64,000 nt of DNA from Setomelanomma holmii (Eukaryota; Ascomycota; Dothideomycetes; Pleosporales; Phaeosphaeriaceae). Both the position numbers and the translations under genes were made by a program. Positions 12,001 through 23,696 of this stretch are shown here, piece by piece; the stretch's first letter is position 1; each line of letters begins with the position of its first letter. Under the pieces are notes generated by a model. That model was not told the origin of the DNA, ran no database searches, and saw nothing but the letters and a program-made list of their open reading frames with translations. The stretch covers positions 930,001 through 994,000 of the forward strand of contig ML978155.1 of assembly GCA_010015745.1 (NCBI GenBank), written 5' to 3'.

Positions 12001-14504
12001 TCAGACTTCGACGATGACAACAATATGCTCACCCGGCTCTTGGAGTTGTACAGGATAGGTCTCCAAACCAACGCCATAAGTCTCGTACGTCAACTCGCCC
12101 GTGATTGCATTGACTTCCATCCATCTTCGATTCAGCAAATCACCATCTTGTGCTCGGTCGAAGAAGTTTTGAGGCGCAAAAACGAAACTACTATATGCTT
12201 CAGTGTAGAGGGTGACCTAACATTAGTGAGCGAAGACTCTTCTGGAAGTTCGATCCGATACATACCGGCACATCCTCACTGCGTGTGAAGTGATGCATGC
12301 CGAGGTTGAACCACACTACCAAATCTTCATCTTCGATATTCTCGCCATCGAAGAACTTCGAAAAGTCTTGTTGTGGGGCTAAGGGCAGATTGGCATTCTG
12401 CACGCTGTTCGCGAAAACCTCGTTGTCATGTTGACGAGAGACTGCAAGATGTGACTTCGCAAACTCCGAATTCTTCAATGACCACGGAGAACTCAGGGTC
12501 GAGAGGTGTATGTCCGACCTACCGGGTACGATTCAGTATCCTCTGAGTTCACCCCAAGCATTCGTGGCGTTCGGGTTCAGCACAACGTACATAGCCTGGT
12601 TGTTTGGTGCCCCGTTGAATTGCTTCTCTTCTTGCATGATCGAGACATTCGTCTCCATCTGCTCAAAGGCCCCAAGCTCAGGAAACCATGGTTGGGATTG
12701 ATTGACGACTTTCAACTCCGACACTTGAAGGGCATTGCCAGTGCCCAAGATGTCAAAGTCGCCCTTGAACGTGATGATGTGGTCATGGAGTGATCCTTGA
12801 GTAGCTTACTGTATTTGCGGACCCCACTTTCCTTGCGTTGGATAGTAGAAACTGCTTTGCAGGTATCCCGAAGCACGAACACTGACTTCGAGGGAGCCGT
12901 CCATATGAAACCCATAGTCGAACGTATAATCGTAATTACCGACCGTTGCAATGGCTCGAACAATGAGCTGAGCACCCTTGACCGTACCCAGCTTGCTGAA
13001 TCCGTAGTCATTGCTGGCACCCGTACGGTGGCGCGAAAGTGGAAAGTTCATATCCGCCTCAAAGATGCATAGCGAGTTGGCGTTGATGACCGAACCGTTA
13101 CCAGAATGGTAGGTTAGATTCCAGAACATGCTGCCCCAGGGACAGTCGTAGCCTTCAACCAGGGTACCCATTTCGGCTCACAAGGAGTAATATGTGTCGT
13201 GGTATACAGTGTTGGCGGCCTTCGGCTGGTTGCCACCATACTGAGCCGTCGCCTCTTGCATGGAAAGCTCGTACAAGATACGCTCGCTTTTGAACTTGAT
13301 ACCGTAGAACATCACACCAAGTGTTCTCGAAAGGGCAATGTAAAATGACCAGCCCATGTACTCCACGTACTGGTTCGTCTCGTCAATCTTATACCTCTTG
13401 CCGCCAATTTCAAGCGTAGCTGGCGCTAATCCCTCCTCGAGGGCACGTACACCAAGTTCGGGCTTGTAGTCTACGAGAGCCCAATCCGCGTCCTTGGTCT
13501 GGTCGTATTCCATACCGAGTTCCCCGGCGGTAAAGGCACGTCGCAGTGCAGCGATAGTGGGGTAGAACTTCTCACCGGTGACAAAGCCTTTCATCTTGTA
13601 GAGTGATGGATCAGTTCCAGTGCAGTCCAGTAAGAGGAAGAAGTCTAGCGGAGTCATGTAGCTTGGTGGTCCAGGATAGCGAAACATGATGTTGCGGAAT
13701 GCCTGCGTTCCGTCATAGGAGACAGGCGTGCCAGAAGTGTGGGTCAAGGTAGCTGTATATGTGTCAACGTCCGCTTCTCGGGTTGTAAGGCAAAACTATA
13801 CTTACTTCTATTGTGTCGAGAACCATAGTAGACGCCGCCATGAAACAATGCGGCCGTGATATCGGAGATATTTGACATGATCGAAATGATCAAAGGTTCT
13901 GTCGCCGTGCTCCGCGGGCTATCGAAATATCGTCCGTTGTAGGGCACTGAACCACCTTTGCCTCCATTATAGATGTAGTCCAATTTCTGGATGGTAGTCG
14001 TAGCAGAGACAGGTAGTGGCCCAACCATATACTCCTGCGAATCTGGCTCGGCTTTCCCACCCTCAAAAATGATTGCGCGTGCGTATTTGGCCGGTAAATT
14101 TCCTGCTGCATCAATAAAAGGCAGCACATCGGACTTGTTGAGTGGCAGTGTGTCAATCCAAAATCTGCGGCGTGTTAGAAATCCTAAACACAATCGAGCT
14201 CGACTGCCTACACATAGTTATCCGATGGCTTTGCTGTACTTCGTTCTGTCAGATTCAAGCCGGAGCTCGGATCGTGCAGCAAATTCCACACAGCCAAGTT
14301 GTCCTCTGGTGGGATTTGTGCCCAGATGTTGGGTTTTGGGGCTGAAGTTACTGGAGCAGCATCGTTGAGGCATGAAGAAGATTCATTGTGTCCACGCTTC
14401 CCGAGGATATCATGAAAGAGTTTCCTTTCGTACCCGAGAGGTGGTAATGCGGATGACAAAGTTAGACTTGCAAAAGCAAGCCCGGTCAGAGGTAGTGAAA
14501 GCAT
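12001..14504 (-). pseudogene. Copper amine oxidase gene with three in-frame stop codons
   Basis: Four exons, 14212-14504, 13806-14164, 12266-13752 and 12001-12216, sum to 2355 nt (785 codons, a multiple of three), with good splice sites. The product starts with a secretory signal (MLSLPLTGLAFASLTLSSALP). It contains family blocks VSYDGTQAFRNIMFRYPGP, GTLVEGYDCPWG, the topaquinone site VGNYDYTFDYGF (the Tyr after Asn becomes the cofactor), NNQAMYVVLNPNATNAWGE and VVWFNLGMHHFTRSEDVP. Such enzymes oxidise primary amines to aldehyde, ammonia and peroxide. The reading frame is continuous except for TGA at 13178-13180, TAA at 12806-12808 and TGA at 12533-12535. Each sits inside or next to conserved sequence and none can be spliced out without losing it. 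Everything else looks functional, so inactivation appears recent. Sequencing error is possible for one stop but unlikely for three. Confidence 0.85.
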
Positions 14505-15818
14505 ACTGATAAGTCCCTGCCAGTTGGATATGCTGTTGTCTTTCTGGAAGATTTAGTCTTTGCTTTATAGAGCTTTCCTTCCGCGTCGGAAAACATTGAC
14601 TGTCCAGTATGACAATCAACCTCCATGCTTGGCAACTGTGGTGATAAGACGGGAGTGATGAGGCGTTTCGTGAAGTCGGTGCCAAGGAACGGGTTCGGAG
14701 TCATGGCGGATCAGAGTGGAATGAAGTCGATATACTTCACGCAGTGATGGGCTAACTCTTATACTTGAGGTGGCAAACTCGAGTTGCATCTGATGGGAGT
14801 GATAGATGTTCAGGTGCTGGGTGCATCTCATATGCATGAGTTTCTTGTCCTCAAGAGCCTCTTTGAGCAAATTACGGGAGAGGAAAAAGTGAAGTGCATA
14901 TGTCTTTGCATTCGGTGCCTGACATTCCGTTATCGCCTGTCGCTGAAAGTGGGGTACAAACGTTGTAGTCCTACCTTATCAATGCATACTCACCCTTGCT
15001 CGCCAAGTACGCTTTCATCAATTCAAGCTACTCGATGCAGGAATATCAAGACATCCCGCTGCGTTCATCAAGTCGCATCAACGCGCCGGAAAGCGTTCGA
15101 GTCAATAGGCTGTCAACGGCGCAGCTTGCGGATAGAGCGGAAGCATGTTAACGACCATCGCGAGCCATTGATGGATATGCTTTCCTGACGAGTCTCGAGA
15201 CAGTTCGCCGACGGAGTCCACCATATAGCTCTCAAAGAGTGGAGGTAAGCGCTCAAAAGCTCCAGGAATCGAGATTGTCTAACGCTCTTCCATTGCGGCA
15301 AGCGAAAGCCTGGTTGCTGTTATCAGCGTCCAGTTCCTTGAAAGCCCATCCAACCGCTGTTGGAAAGAGGAGGGTGAACGTTTCAGATGTGGTGGGACGA
15401 ACGCGACATGCGTGAAAGGAGAAGTCGGAATTGACATTGGTGAAGTAGATACCATGCGGATCTATTGGTGGCCCAAGCGTGCCGAGGTCGGTAGGGACTC
15501 TCCTGCGTACACCCAGAAATCCATCATCATTCAAAGAAAGAGCGCATCGCGTACCCCTCATCATATAAGTAATACCGAAGAGCCTCAAAAGCTATAGAGG
15601 ATCAGCATTGACAACTAGTCCCGGACATAATGCAAGCGGATGACGCTCCGGAGCAATCCCCGCATGTTTGGTCGATGATGCAATGTTGTAGCACTCGTTG
15701 ATCGCCCAACTAACAAAACGTCACTGAGCGCTAGAATCTGCTACAAAGACAAAATACTTCTTCAAGTACTAACTTACAGCCCAATTTGTAACTGAACACA
15801 AAAACTGAATCTCACACA
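14505..15818. other. Intergenic 1.3 kb, unassigned frames only
   Basis: The interval holds the promoters of the amine oxidase gene and of the SDR gene. A 111-codon minus frame at 15253-15588 (with IDPHGIYFTNVNSDFSFHAC) and a shorter one at 14486-14704 look somewhat protein-like but match no family I know. Confidence 0.45.
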
Positions 15819-16694
15819 ATGCCTCCCTCAGGACTAGCAATTCTCATCGGCGCAGGCCCAAACACGGTACGTCCTATCATCAACCACCACCCACATGCCT
15901 CCACAACCTAACACAATTCTTCACAGGGCACAGGAATAGCTCGAATCCTCTCCCATCCCTCCCATGGCAACCTCGCCGTCGCCCTCCTCGCGCGGCGCCC
16001 CGACTCCATCAAATCCTCCATCACCAAGGTCCGCGAAACCTCGCCCAATGCCGTCCTCGAAGCCTTCCCTACCGACACCTCGAAAGCCAGTCTCGAAAAA
16101 GCCTTCGCGGACATCAAAGCGCATAAAAGCTTCGGCGGGCTAGACTTGAAGCTGGCGATTTATAGTATCAAGCACAGCAGCAAGAAGCCGTTCTTGGAAG
16201 AGACGCGCGAGGATTTTGAGGAGAGTTTGGAAACGTATGTGGGCGGGGCGTTTACGTTTGCGCAGGAGAGTTTGAAGAGGTTTTTCGCTGAGGGTGGGGA
16301 ACAAGGATTAGCAGAGGGTGGAGGGAAGAAGGGCGTATGTGCTGCCCATTTCCACACTCCTCTGATGAGATTGCTAATGATGTTGTAGACAATCATATTC
16401 ACCGGCACCCTCGGCGCATTGCGATGCAGCGCGCAATACGCCGCCTACGGAGCCGGACGCTCCTCAGTGCGCCAATTAGCGCAGACACTTGCACGGGAAA
16501 TGAGCGAGAAGGGTGTGCATGTGGTGCATACGATTGCGAACGGGGCGATTGCGGATGAGGATGGTGATGATCAGAAGACGGGAAAGAAAATGAGTGCTGA
16601 TGCGGTTGGGGAAACGTATTTGTGGTTGCATAATCAGAAGCCGACGCTGTGGACGCATGAGTTGGATATGAGGCCTGCGCAGGAGAAGTTTTGA
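15819..16694 (+). CDS. Short-chain dehydrogenase/reductase (NAD(P)-binding)
   Basis: Three exons, 15819-15866, 15927-16334 and 16389-16694, sum to 762 nt and give 253 residues, the normal length for a classical SDR. The N-terminus LAILIGAGPNTGTGIARILS is a Rossmann dinucleotide site (GAGPxxGxGIA); the first intron falls inside it. The equivalent of the NNAG strand reads LKLAIYSIKH. The Ser strand appears as IIFTGTLGAL, followed by YAAYGAGRSSVRQLAQTLARE, where the canonical YxxxK would be expected. Here the motif is Y-G-A-G-R, so the catalytic Lys seems to be replaced. This resembles the fungal and bacterial SDR-like subgroup with GAGPGLG and a non-canonical active site. The substrate is unknown and activity may be unusual. 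It is probably cytosolic. Confidence 0.8.
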
Positions 16695-16723
16695 TTGTAG
16701 TTGGTAAGTGGTGGATGAAGGGT

Positions 16724-17767
16724 TCATGGAAAGTCTTTAGTTACGTCTGGATCAGGGCCTTCCCAGTCCACGCTGTTCATACTCCATGCTTTTGCCTGAC
16801 TCTCAATCTTTGGGTACGCACCCTGATTCATTGCCCATCGCAGAGACTCGTTAAAACGCTGAAGTAGAATCACAATCCCATCCACAGAGGTAACGTGCAT
16901 CAACTCAGTTGACGAGCCCTGGTTATGTTGAGTCCTCAGCGCAAACAACATGCCAGCAAACCCCAATACTCGTGGGCTGATTTTGTGTGCACGGATAATG
17001 CTGGGTGATCTCTCCAGCCTCAGTCTTGGATCTAGATCCCCCGTACACATCCATTCTATGCCAAAGGCTACGTTTTCCTTCGGCTCCTTCCATTCCTCGC
17101 ATATGTCGAACAGTAGTCCCATCCTTAGACCGTCGTTATTGTCGAGCTCCTTGAAACTCACTCTCCCTGTTCGCACTTTGTCACCGGTGAAGAAAGTGCC
17201 TGGTGATCTCCTTTCTACTACCACGTTTCTGATTGGTGGCAGCACAGGAAACATCTCACGCCAGCTAGCCTTCTCATATTCGATCGCCCTCAACAGCTTT
17301 TTTTTGTGAATTGGGAAGCCTTGTGGTGGCCTGGCAGGTTCGGGCGCCAGCACAGGATGGAAATAACCCCAGTGGAATCTGTAAACCAATAATGGATTGA
17401 ATTCCGGCGTGCTATCCCGATATCTCAAGTTGCGCCGGCGCAGGAACAATGCTTCTTGAACCGAAGGAGATTGTCGTATGACGTCGTTGAAATGCCGGTT
17501 GACACGGGACGCTCGACACAAAAGCCAGCGCATTCCTGCTGCTTTTCGCTTCAAGAGCGTGAGATCATATTCCCGGCCGTGTGTAGTCTCTGAGTCGACG
17601 ATGGCACGGTGCAGATCCTGTGATCTTGAAGGAACATAGGAATCCTAGCGGTGCAGTGAAGGTAACCTTGACGTGTCGACTTTTGACAGGCTGGCATTTG
17701 CGAAAAGGAGGATGCGTTCAAGGAGCTCTGTGATGCCGAACACGCAAACGGCGGGCGAGCTATCCAT
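16724..17767 (-). CDS. F-box-like domain protein (hypothetical)
   Basis: Exon 1 starts at 17767 (MDSSPAVCVFGITELLERILLFA), and a long exon ends at the stop at 16724. The boundary between about 17690 and 17540 was not fixed exactly. The start ITELLERILLFANASLSKVD, followed downstream by CRASRVNRHFNDVIRQSPSVQEALFLR, matches the layout of fungal F-box proteins: helix 1 with the LLERIL core, a short loop, then R.VSR.F..VI..SP.lq..lFl. The C-terminal ~220 residues (FNPLLVYRFHWGYFHP, WREMFPVLPP) resemble the degenerate substrate half often seen in these expanded families. Such proteins normally bridge Skp1 to targets for ubiquitylation. The 3' end lies only 30 bp from that of the convergent SDR gene. 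Confidence 0.65.
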
Positions 17768-17962
17768 AGTGAGGGCGATGCGGTTGTTGGCTACAAATGT
17801 TTGTTCCCGACTTCGAAGTGTGGCCGACGATTGTGAATAGGTACGGATCTGGATAGAGGCTGCCCCCACAGGTAGTTGCTATGCGGTCAGGCATCGGATT
17901 GTCCAAGCTAGTGCTGCAGCTAGCACAAGCTGACGATCTTATTGGTGAATCGGCGTGAAGAG

Positions 17963-18574
17963 TCACGTCTTTGCCATTTGATGCCCATTGCTGCCTCGAG
18001 GCATGCGGTTAGAAGGGATCGCAATCCTCTTTGATTGCATGTGCATAGGTGGATTTCGCTGTACACGGGGTTTTGTCGGCTGACCGTGCACCTGGTCATT
18101 CGGCTGGACTTTTGCAGCTTCAACCATGATATCGAGGATCTTGCTAACGTCCGCTCTGACGTCCACAAATTTGGCTGGAACGAGTGGGGCCTGAGCGTGC
18201 AGCCTCAAGCTTCCTTTTAGATCAAACAAAGTCGCGTTCGGTACATTGCTTGAACTTGTCAAGGATCCTACGTGAGCGACTTTTCCATTCTCGTCGTAAC
18301 CTCGAGCCTTCAATTCTTCGACAACTGCAGTACGAAGACGTCGTCTTGCCCAACCGCGGACGCAACTTGACTTGCTTAGATCAACACCTGTGGTCGTGTG
18401 CCACCAGAGTCCTTCTTTTCCTCTTTCTTTTGCTCGTCTCTTTTGCGTCTCGTTGAGCGGATGCGATGAATCGGAGATAATGAACTTCGGGAGAAAAGTC
18501 TTGTAGTCGGGCGCGTAGCTGACTTTAAACAGCTTCGATTGCTGCCTTGTCAGCTGCAAAATCACTCTGCTCAT
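17963..18574 (-). CDS. Hypothetical protein, basic, about 200 residues
   Basis: A single uninterrupted frame encodes 203 residues, beginning MSRVILQLTRQQSKLFKVSY at an ATG at 18574. It is rich in Arg and Lys, with a notable block GLWWHTTTGVDLSKSSCVRGWARRR, then LRTAVVEELKARGYDENG. Codon use resembles that of a real gene and the frame is bounded by a divergent promoter shared with the eIF1A gene (254 bp to its ATG). I do not recognise the family. Basic composition and small size would fit a mitochondrial or nucleolar protein, but that is inference only. The C-terminal 40 residues are Gln/Asn/Arg-rich. Confidence 0.5.
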   Translation of the reverse strand: MSRVILQLTRQQSKLFKVSYAPDYKTFLPKFIISDSSHPLNETQKRRAKERGKEGLWWHTTTGVDLSKSSCVRGWARRRLRTAVVEELKARGYDENGKVAHVGSLTSSSNVPNATLFDLKGSLRLHAQAPLVPAKFVDVRADVSKILDIMVEAAKVQPNDQVHGQPTKPRVQRNPPMHMQSKRIAIPSNRMPRGSNGHQMAKT

Positions 18575-18828
18575 CTCGCCATGTCAAACATATCAATGGG
18601 TCAGGTGAATCGAATGGTTGCGAGCTGCCGTTCGACGGAAAGACTCGACAAGCTAGGCCGTAATGGGAATGGTCGCGCAATGATTGAAAGGCACCCACAG
18701 TGAGTCGATCAACAAGCCAGAAAGCAACGCTCGCCACTACATCACCGCCCATCCGCCACACATTTACCACACAAAACTCCCCACAACACCACCGACCACA
18801 ACAAAGCGAACCTCAATCAATAGACAAT

Positions 18829-19567
18829 ATGCCTAAGAATAAGGGAAAAGTGCGTACAGATTCCACGATGGAGGGGCTGCCCCGCCAACTCTCGAAACGC
18901 GATGACGCCCTACAAACCTCTCCCACCGCGCAGGAGTAAACGTCTGCGCAGTCGCAGAGCACCGCGCCAGCCTCTCCCCCTCCCTTCTCACCTCCGTCAT
19001 CATCAGCACACTAATACACAGCACAGGGTGGCAAGAACCGACGTAGGGGCAAGAACGAGAATGACAATGAGAAGCGCGAACTCGTCTTCAAAGAGGAAGG
19101 CCAAGAATACGCCCAAGTCGTCAAGATGCTCGGAAACGGGCGTCTCGAGGCCCAGTGCTTCGACGGCGCGCGCCGCCTCGCTCATATCCGCGGCAAGCTG
19201 AGGAAGAAGGTGTGGATCAACCAGGGCGACATCATCTTGCTGTCGCTGCGAGACTACCAGGACGAGAAGGGCGATGTTATCATGAAGTATTCTGGTAAGT
19301 CGAAACATACCTTATTCGCGACGTGCAATATTTGTGCGCGTGGTAGTGAAATGAGGGGAAGAGTGTGCTAACGCCACTACAGCCGACGAAGCCCGCTCAT
19401 TAAAAGCATACGGCGAACTCCCGGAGAACGCAAAGATCAACGAGACCGACACGTACGGCGACCAGGGCGACGAGGGCATTGGCTTCGAGTTCGATGAGGA
19501 CCGCGACGATAGCGACTCGGACGAGGCCGAGGGCGGCAAGAAGGAAATTGATATCGATGATATCTAG
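18829..19567 (+). CDS. TIF11: Translation initiation factor eIF1A
   Basis: Three exons, 18829-18849, 19027-19294 and 19383-19567. Exon 1 encodes only MPKNKGK, then a 177-nt intron, then GGKNRRRGKNENDNEKRELVFKEEGQ. The OB-fold core is plain: YAQVVKMLGNGRLEAQCFDG, RLAHIRGKLRKKVWINQGDI and LLSLRDYQDEKGDVIMKY. An acidic tail follows, ending KKEIDIDDI, the typical eIF1A C-terminus that contacts eIF5B. The tiny first exon with a long intron is common for this gene in fungi. In the cytosol the factor binds the 40S A site, promotes scanning and helps start-codon selection together with eIF1. The length (about 157 residues) is normal. It converges on RAD1. Confidence 0.97.
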
Positions 19568-19925
19568 ACAACAGGAGAAGAGGTCCGCCATGCTGTCTCG
19601 GTGCTCATATGGCTCGTGCTGGCTGTAGGAGAGCTGGGCGGCTCAAATGCTGCTTCTTGCGAGCGGGCGGATGTGAAGGCGATGCGGGGTGGATGGTGGT
19701 TTGAGGGAGAAAAGTTATGGTTGATGCATGATAGCGTGTTTGCTTGGTTGCATCTATGGCTGAGTGGGATAGAGGCGAATACATGACATGCATATAGTGT
19801 CACTTTTCTGCGCACGTCATGATGCTTCCTCATCTGCTTCCTGTGTGGTGCTTCAGTGATGGAGACTTTCACCTGCATATTCAAATACCTGACCCGACAT
19901 TTACTATGACCTCTACAAACAACCC

Positions 19926-22816
19926 CTACTGAAAGTTCGGGAGCTGTACATCTTCATACACACTGCGATCAAAGAATCTGAACACCCTCGTTCCCACCTT
20001 CGTTCCAATAAGCCAACATATCTCCCGCTCACTCATATTCGCCAACTCTTGTATACTCCCAGCTCGCAACAAGAGCGCCGTCACGGTATTATTATCCACG
20101 CCGGGTAACGCACGCAACATATCCTGACTCGTCTGGTTGAAACTGCGCATCTCATCCTGGCTCTGGAGCGTAGGATCCAAGCCCAACTGTACAGCTTTGA
20201 GCGGATCAGGTTCGTCCTGCTGTTTCTTGAGTTCCGCGAAGATCTCGGCTGTTTGGTACGGACTGCTTGACCAAATGATCCTCAAGCGCGGAAACGCGAG
20301 CGTCAACATGACAAGTTTACCCTGGAGATCTGGTGTCGCTGCAAGGCCAGACGTGGTACTCGCTGCAGCGCTGAAATCCGCAAAAGGCTCGAGAGTGAAG
20401 GACTTGTTCTGGTCGAATTCAATAAGCAACATCGGGTGCTTGTAGTGCTCCATCATGGACTCGATTTGGTTGAAGAGTCGCCCGTTGGCAAAGGACCCGA
20501 TGAGATCGCGCACGGATTTGCGCTCGATGCAGATTTGGGGGGTTAGGACGTAGTCGCCAACTGTGAGCATACAAGGTACGATGACCATTGCGCGGCCGTG
20601 GAGGAGTGAAGGGAGACTGGAGCGGAATTCTCGCACGTCGACGACGACACGGGGTGGTTCGATGGTGGCGGTGAGACGGCCACCGCCTGCGATGCGGGTG
20701 TTGATTGTGCGGAGGAAGGATTCTTCGGGAGCGAGGTTGGCGTTGGTGTTTAGTGTGAGGGCCATGTTGGCGCGTTCTTTGATGAGGCGTGTGAATGCGT
20801 CTTTTTCGCGGCGTACAGCAGAGAGGTATCGTTGTTCTTCTACACTGCCGCCGTAGTACATAAAGAACACTTTTACTGTGCGGTCTGTGTGGGATGATCG
20901 GTACACTTCGACGCGCCGGATGAAGGCTGCATCTGGCTCGTACATGATCACATATCGAGGCTTTGTTTCTTCGAGGATGTGTTCATCGAGGTCGCCAGAG
21001 TAGGGGTGCACGATGATCAAAGAGTTGGTATCGAACAGCTCGTAGTATGATTCCATGTTCTCCAGCGGATCATGTCCAATCTCGCCAACCTTCTGCGCAG
21101 CTTCCAGCTCGGTGGGCTCCAGTTCAGCCATGAGACTGGCGATGTGTGCATCTTTATCTCCCGCGGTGCGAAGCGCACCTGAATCAGCACGCGATGGTCC
21201 CGCACCTGGGTTCCCGCCTCCTCTTATGCGACGTCGCTTGTTCGGCGGAGGCTTGCCAGCTGTTTGCCGCATTCCGCTCTGAACGTTTTTGTCTGTGCTG
21301 TTGTTGATTGCTTTCTGATTCTCCGAAAAGAGAGCTGCGCTGACTTTGCTGAAATCACGCTTCCAGGTGAGGTAGTTCCTTAGCTTTCGACGCATCATGA
21401 ATCGGGCGGATGGCTCATTCTCGCCTTCGTCATCTTCCGCGCCTGCTTCAGGGATGACATACATAGTCTGAAGATACTCCCTCAACTGTGAGCAGGTACC
21501 TTGATCGCCACACATAATCAGTATAGAGCCATTGGATGTGTCTTGAGGTGTGGGGCTGAAGTACGCGTCCTGCTCGATCTCTTGTAGGATGTCTGCGAGT
21601 TGTGTCCATTTGGGGAACTCTTCAAGGACGGGTTTCAGAGAGTCCGGCACGACGTTTGCACTATTGGCCAAGTCTGTATTGGATACCTTGCCACTATACA
21701 CTCTTCGCTTGGCGGTGGTGAAGATGGTATCCGCCGCATCTAGAAACAGCCATGGTGACTGATTCTGCTTTGTTGAGCCAGGAGGCGGCTGGGAGGCTGC
21801 CAAAACTGTGTCAAGATACTTGTTGAAACTGACTGCATCATAAGTGAGCAGTGCATGCAAGATTGTTCGTAATAGCGAGAGATCTCGGACGACTTGTCGC
21901 GTCTTGAAGGTCGTCCGATGCCAGACGGGGTCCAATTGTCGTCTGATGATCTGATCGAAGTTTTTGTGCAACGCGCTGTCGACGTTCCAATCATCGACCT
22001 CCAATCCTGGATTTGCCTTCTTGAGCTCACTGATGCTGGCCTCGACACATTCCAACACAGCATTCTGTATGTCCTGCATCGCATCCGTCATTGGCACTTC
22101 CAACTCAATGACCTCTGCTTTCTTCTTTCCTTCGAGAGACTTTGCAACTGCAACGTGGAATCTAGGGTATAACGCTGGCTTCTGCAAGAATAGATGCTTC
22201 ATCATGTTAGTCAACGGCGAGTAGCCATGTGTGAAAGGCTCGGGAGTGTCCGAGAACGCCTTGAGAAAGCCCGCCTTATTCTTCTGCCTATAGATGCGCA
22301 ATATAAAGGCTTCGAGGGATGTTGCGACAACCTTCTCGGCATGCAGCACGACCACACCTGTGACGATCTCCGGATTCAGCAGACCCGACAAGAAATCCAC
22401 GATGAGGATTCTCGAAGTGATGCTGAAGATGCCGCCCTGCGCATACATCTTCTCGCGCGTGCCTACGCTCATCAAGTCGGTGTTCACCAGACTCAGTCCT
22501 CTGCACTTTGGCGCATTGCTAACAGCCGCATGCTCAGCCAGAGCCTCGCCGATCCAGACATTTTCCCGTTCGTCGGCGCCGACGAGGAGTATGAGGTTGT
22601 TTCCGGCGGCATCGTACGAGTGGAGGAGGTTCGTGACTATTCGCAGCAGGCCGAGGCCCCGCGCCAGGAGGACGAGCTCATCCTCATCGCGTAGTTCGTT
22701 GAAGATGTCTTGCTGGAACTCCTATGATGTCATTAGCTCTTGAGACGCTGTGATGTAATGTGAAATGTTACAAGAGGTAGCGAGAGCTTCACAGGAGGTT
22801 GCGCATCGCTGGGCAT
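19926..22816 (-). CDS. RAD1: DNA repair endonuclease Rad1/XPF (ERCC4 family)
   Basis: Two exons: a 45-nt exon at 22772-22816 (MPSDAQPPVKLSLPL), then a 50-nt intron (22722-22771, branch-like GCTAATGAC), then 19926-22721. This gives 946 residues, normal for the family. The intron is needed because an in-frame TAG lies just upstream of EFQQDIFNELRDEDELVLLARGLG, the conserved start of the helicase-like domain. The nuclease motif appears near residue 750 as VGDYVLTPQICIERKSVRDL, fitting GDXnERKX3D, preceded by VVVDVREFRSSLPSLLHGR. The C-terminus carries the tandem HhH domain (MLRALPGVDNNTVTALLLRAG) that pairs with Rad10/ERCC1. The heterodimer cuts 5' of lesions in nucleotide excision repair and trims flaps in single-strand annealing. 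Some Walker-type residues are degenerate, as is usual for XPF. No lesions. Confidence 0.96.
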
Positions 22817-23165
22817 TAGGCAAGGTCGCGTGGTTGGAGGTGGGGTGGGGACACGGTGATGAACGAGGTGTGACTCGCGTCGAGCGTAGGCTGCTCACAG
22901 CGCGAAGTCCCGTGACGCCCTTGTCCACCACTACTTTGCATTGCACCACAACAATTAATACGGGTACTGGCAACCGTTCGCAATTTTCATCGTTCAACGA
23001 TGCTTTCAATTCTGGAGTAGTTGGGAATGGTACAATCAAGGTCTGCGCCTCTAAGCCGCATTCTTCAAGACTGCCCAAATAACTTAGGTATAGAGTCGGG
23101 ATAGAGCTTGACAGTGCTATATGAGTACATTGCGAAAGGAGAAAGACAAATGACAGCAGCGGAAG

Positions 23166-23690
23166 CTACTGTGTACTCGCTCTGATCTCCGCCTGCCGCC
23201 TCCTCGACTCCGCAGCATAGGCATCCCGCTCTTCTCTTCGAGCCTGCTGCTCTGACTCCGATCGCTTCGCATCCATTTCCTTCTGTGCAACCCAGACTGT
23301 GGCAATTAGCGGACTGCAATCCAGGGTATCTTGGGTCGACCCCAGTTCTAGTGATAGACATACTCGGCTTGTCCGACCGCGATGCCTCTTTCAATTGCTT
23401 GGTGAAGTTGTCGAAATCCTGCTGAGTTTGCTCCCTCCTGGCTAGAGCCTTCTTCTGCAGCTCAGGGCTATATTTCTGTGACGCATGAGCATTCGCTCAC
23501 TACATCGTGCCGCTGTGGCGAGCACGGCGTACCTTGAATATCTCTTCCTCGGTCGGGGTAACCCACATGACCAAGGCTGGTCCGCCTATGCAAAGGATTG
23601 CGCCTCTGCGGACAAAGTCAGCACCAAACTTGATTTTGCGTCGAGGCTTCTTGGACAGACCCTGAGATGGCCTTAATGTACGTCCCCAAT
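23166..23690 (-). CDS. CBP4: CBP4-like assembly factor of the cytochrome bc1 complex
   Basis: Exons read from high to low coordinates: about 23660-23533, 23475-23364 and 23296-23166. The frames join as GADFVRRGAILCIGGPALVM, WVTPTEEEIFKKYSPELQKK, QQDFDNFTKQLKEASRSDKP and IWVAQKEMDAKRSESEQQAR. This is the CBP4 layout: a single transmembrane helix with IGGPALV, the PTEEE.fk.Y.PELQ signature, a charged coiled coil and SDKPIW, with a basic tail ending IRASTQ. CBP4 acts in the mitochondrial inner membrane with Cbp3/Cbp6 during cytochrome b maturation. All three junctions keep phase (57-nt and 67-nt introns). The start is unresolved: an in-frame TAA lies upstream of the helix, so a further small 5' exon near 23690-23880 is likely. 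The stop TAG is at 23166-23168. Confidence 0.85.
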
Positions 23691-23696
23691 GAAGGC

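Noticed and set aside
13160..13200. A GTGAGC donor at the first amine oxidase stop, making the TGA part of an intron
   Set aside because: Removing an intron here would delete the conserved GTLVEGYDCPWG block that follows immediately in the same frame.
20563..20856. Plus-strand frames within RAD1
   Set aside because: They are antisense to the XPF nuclease domain and have no motifs.
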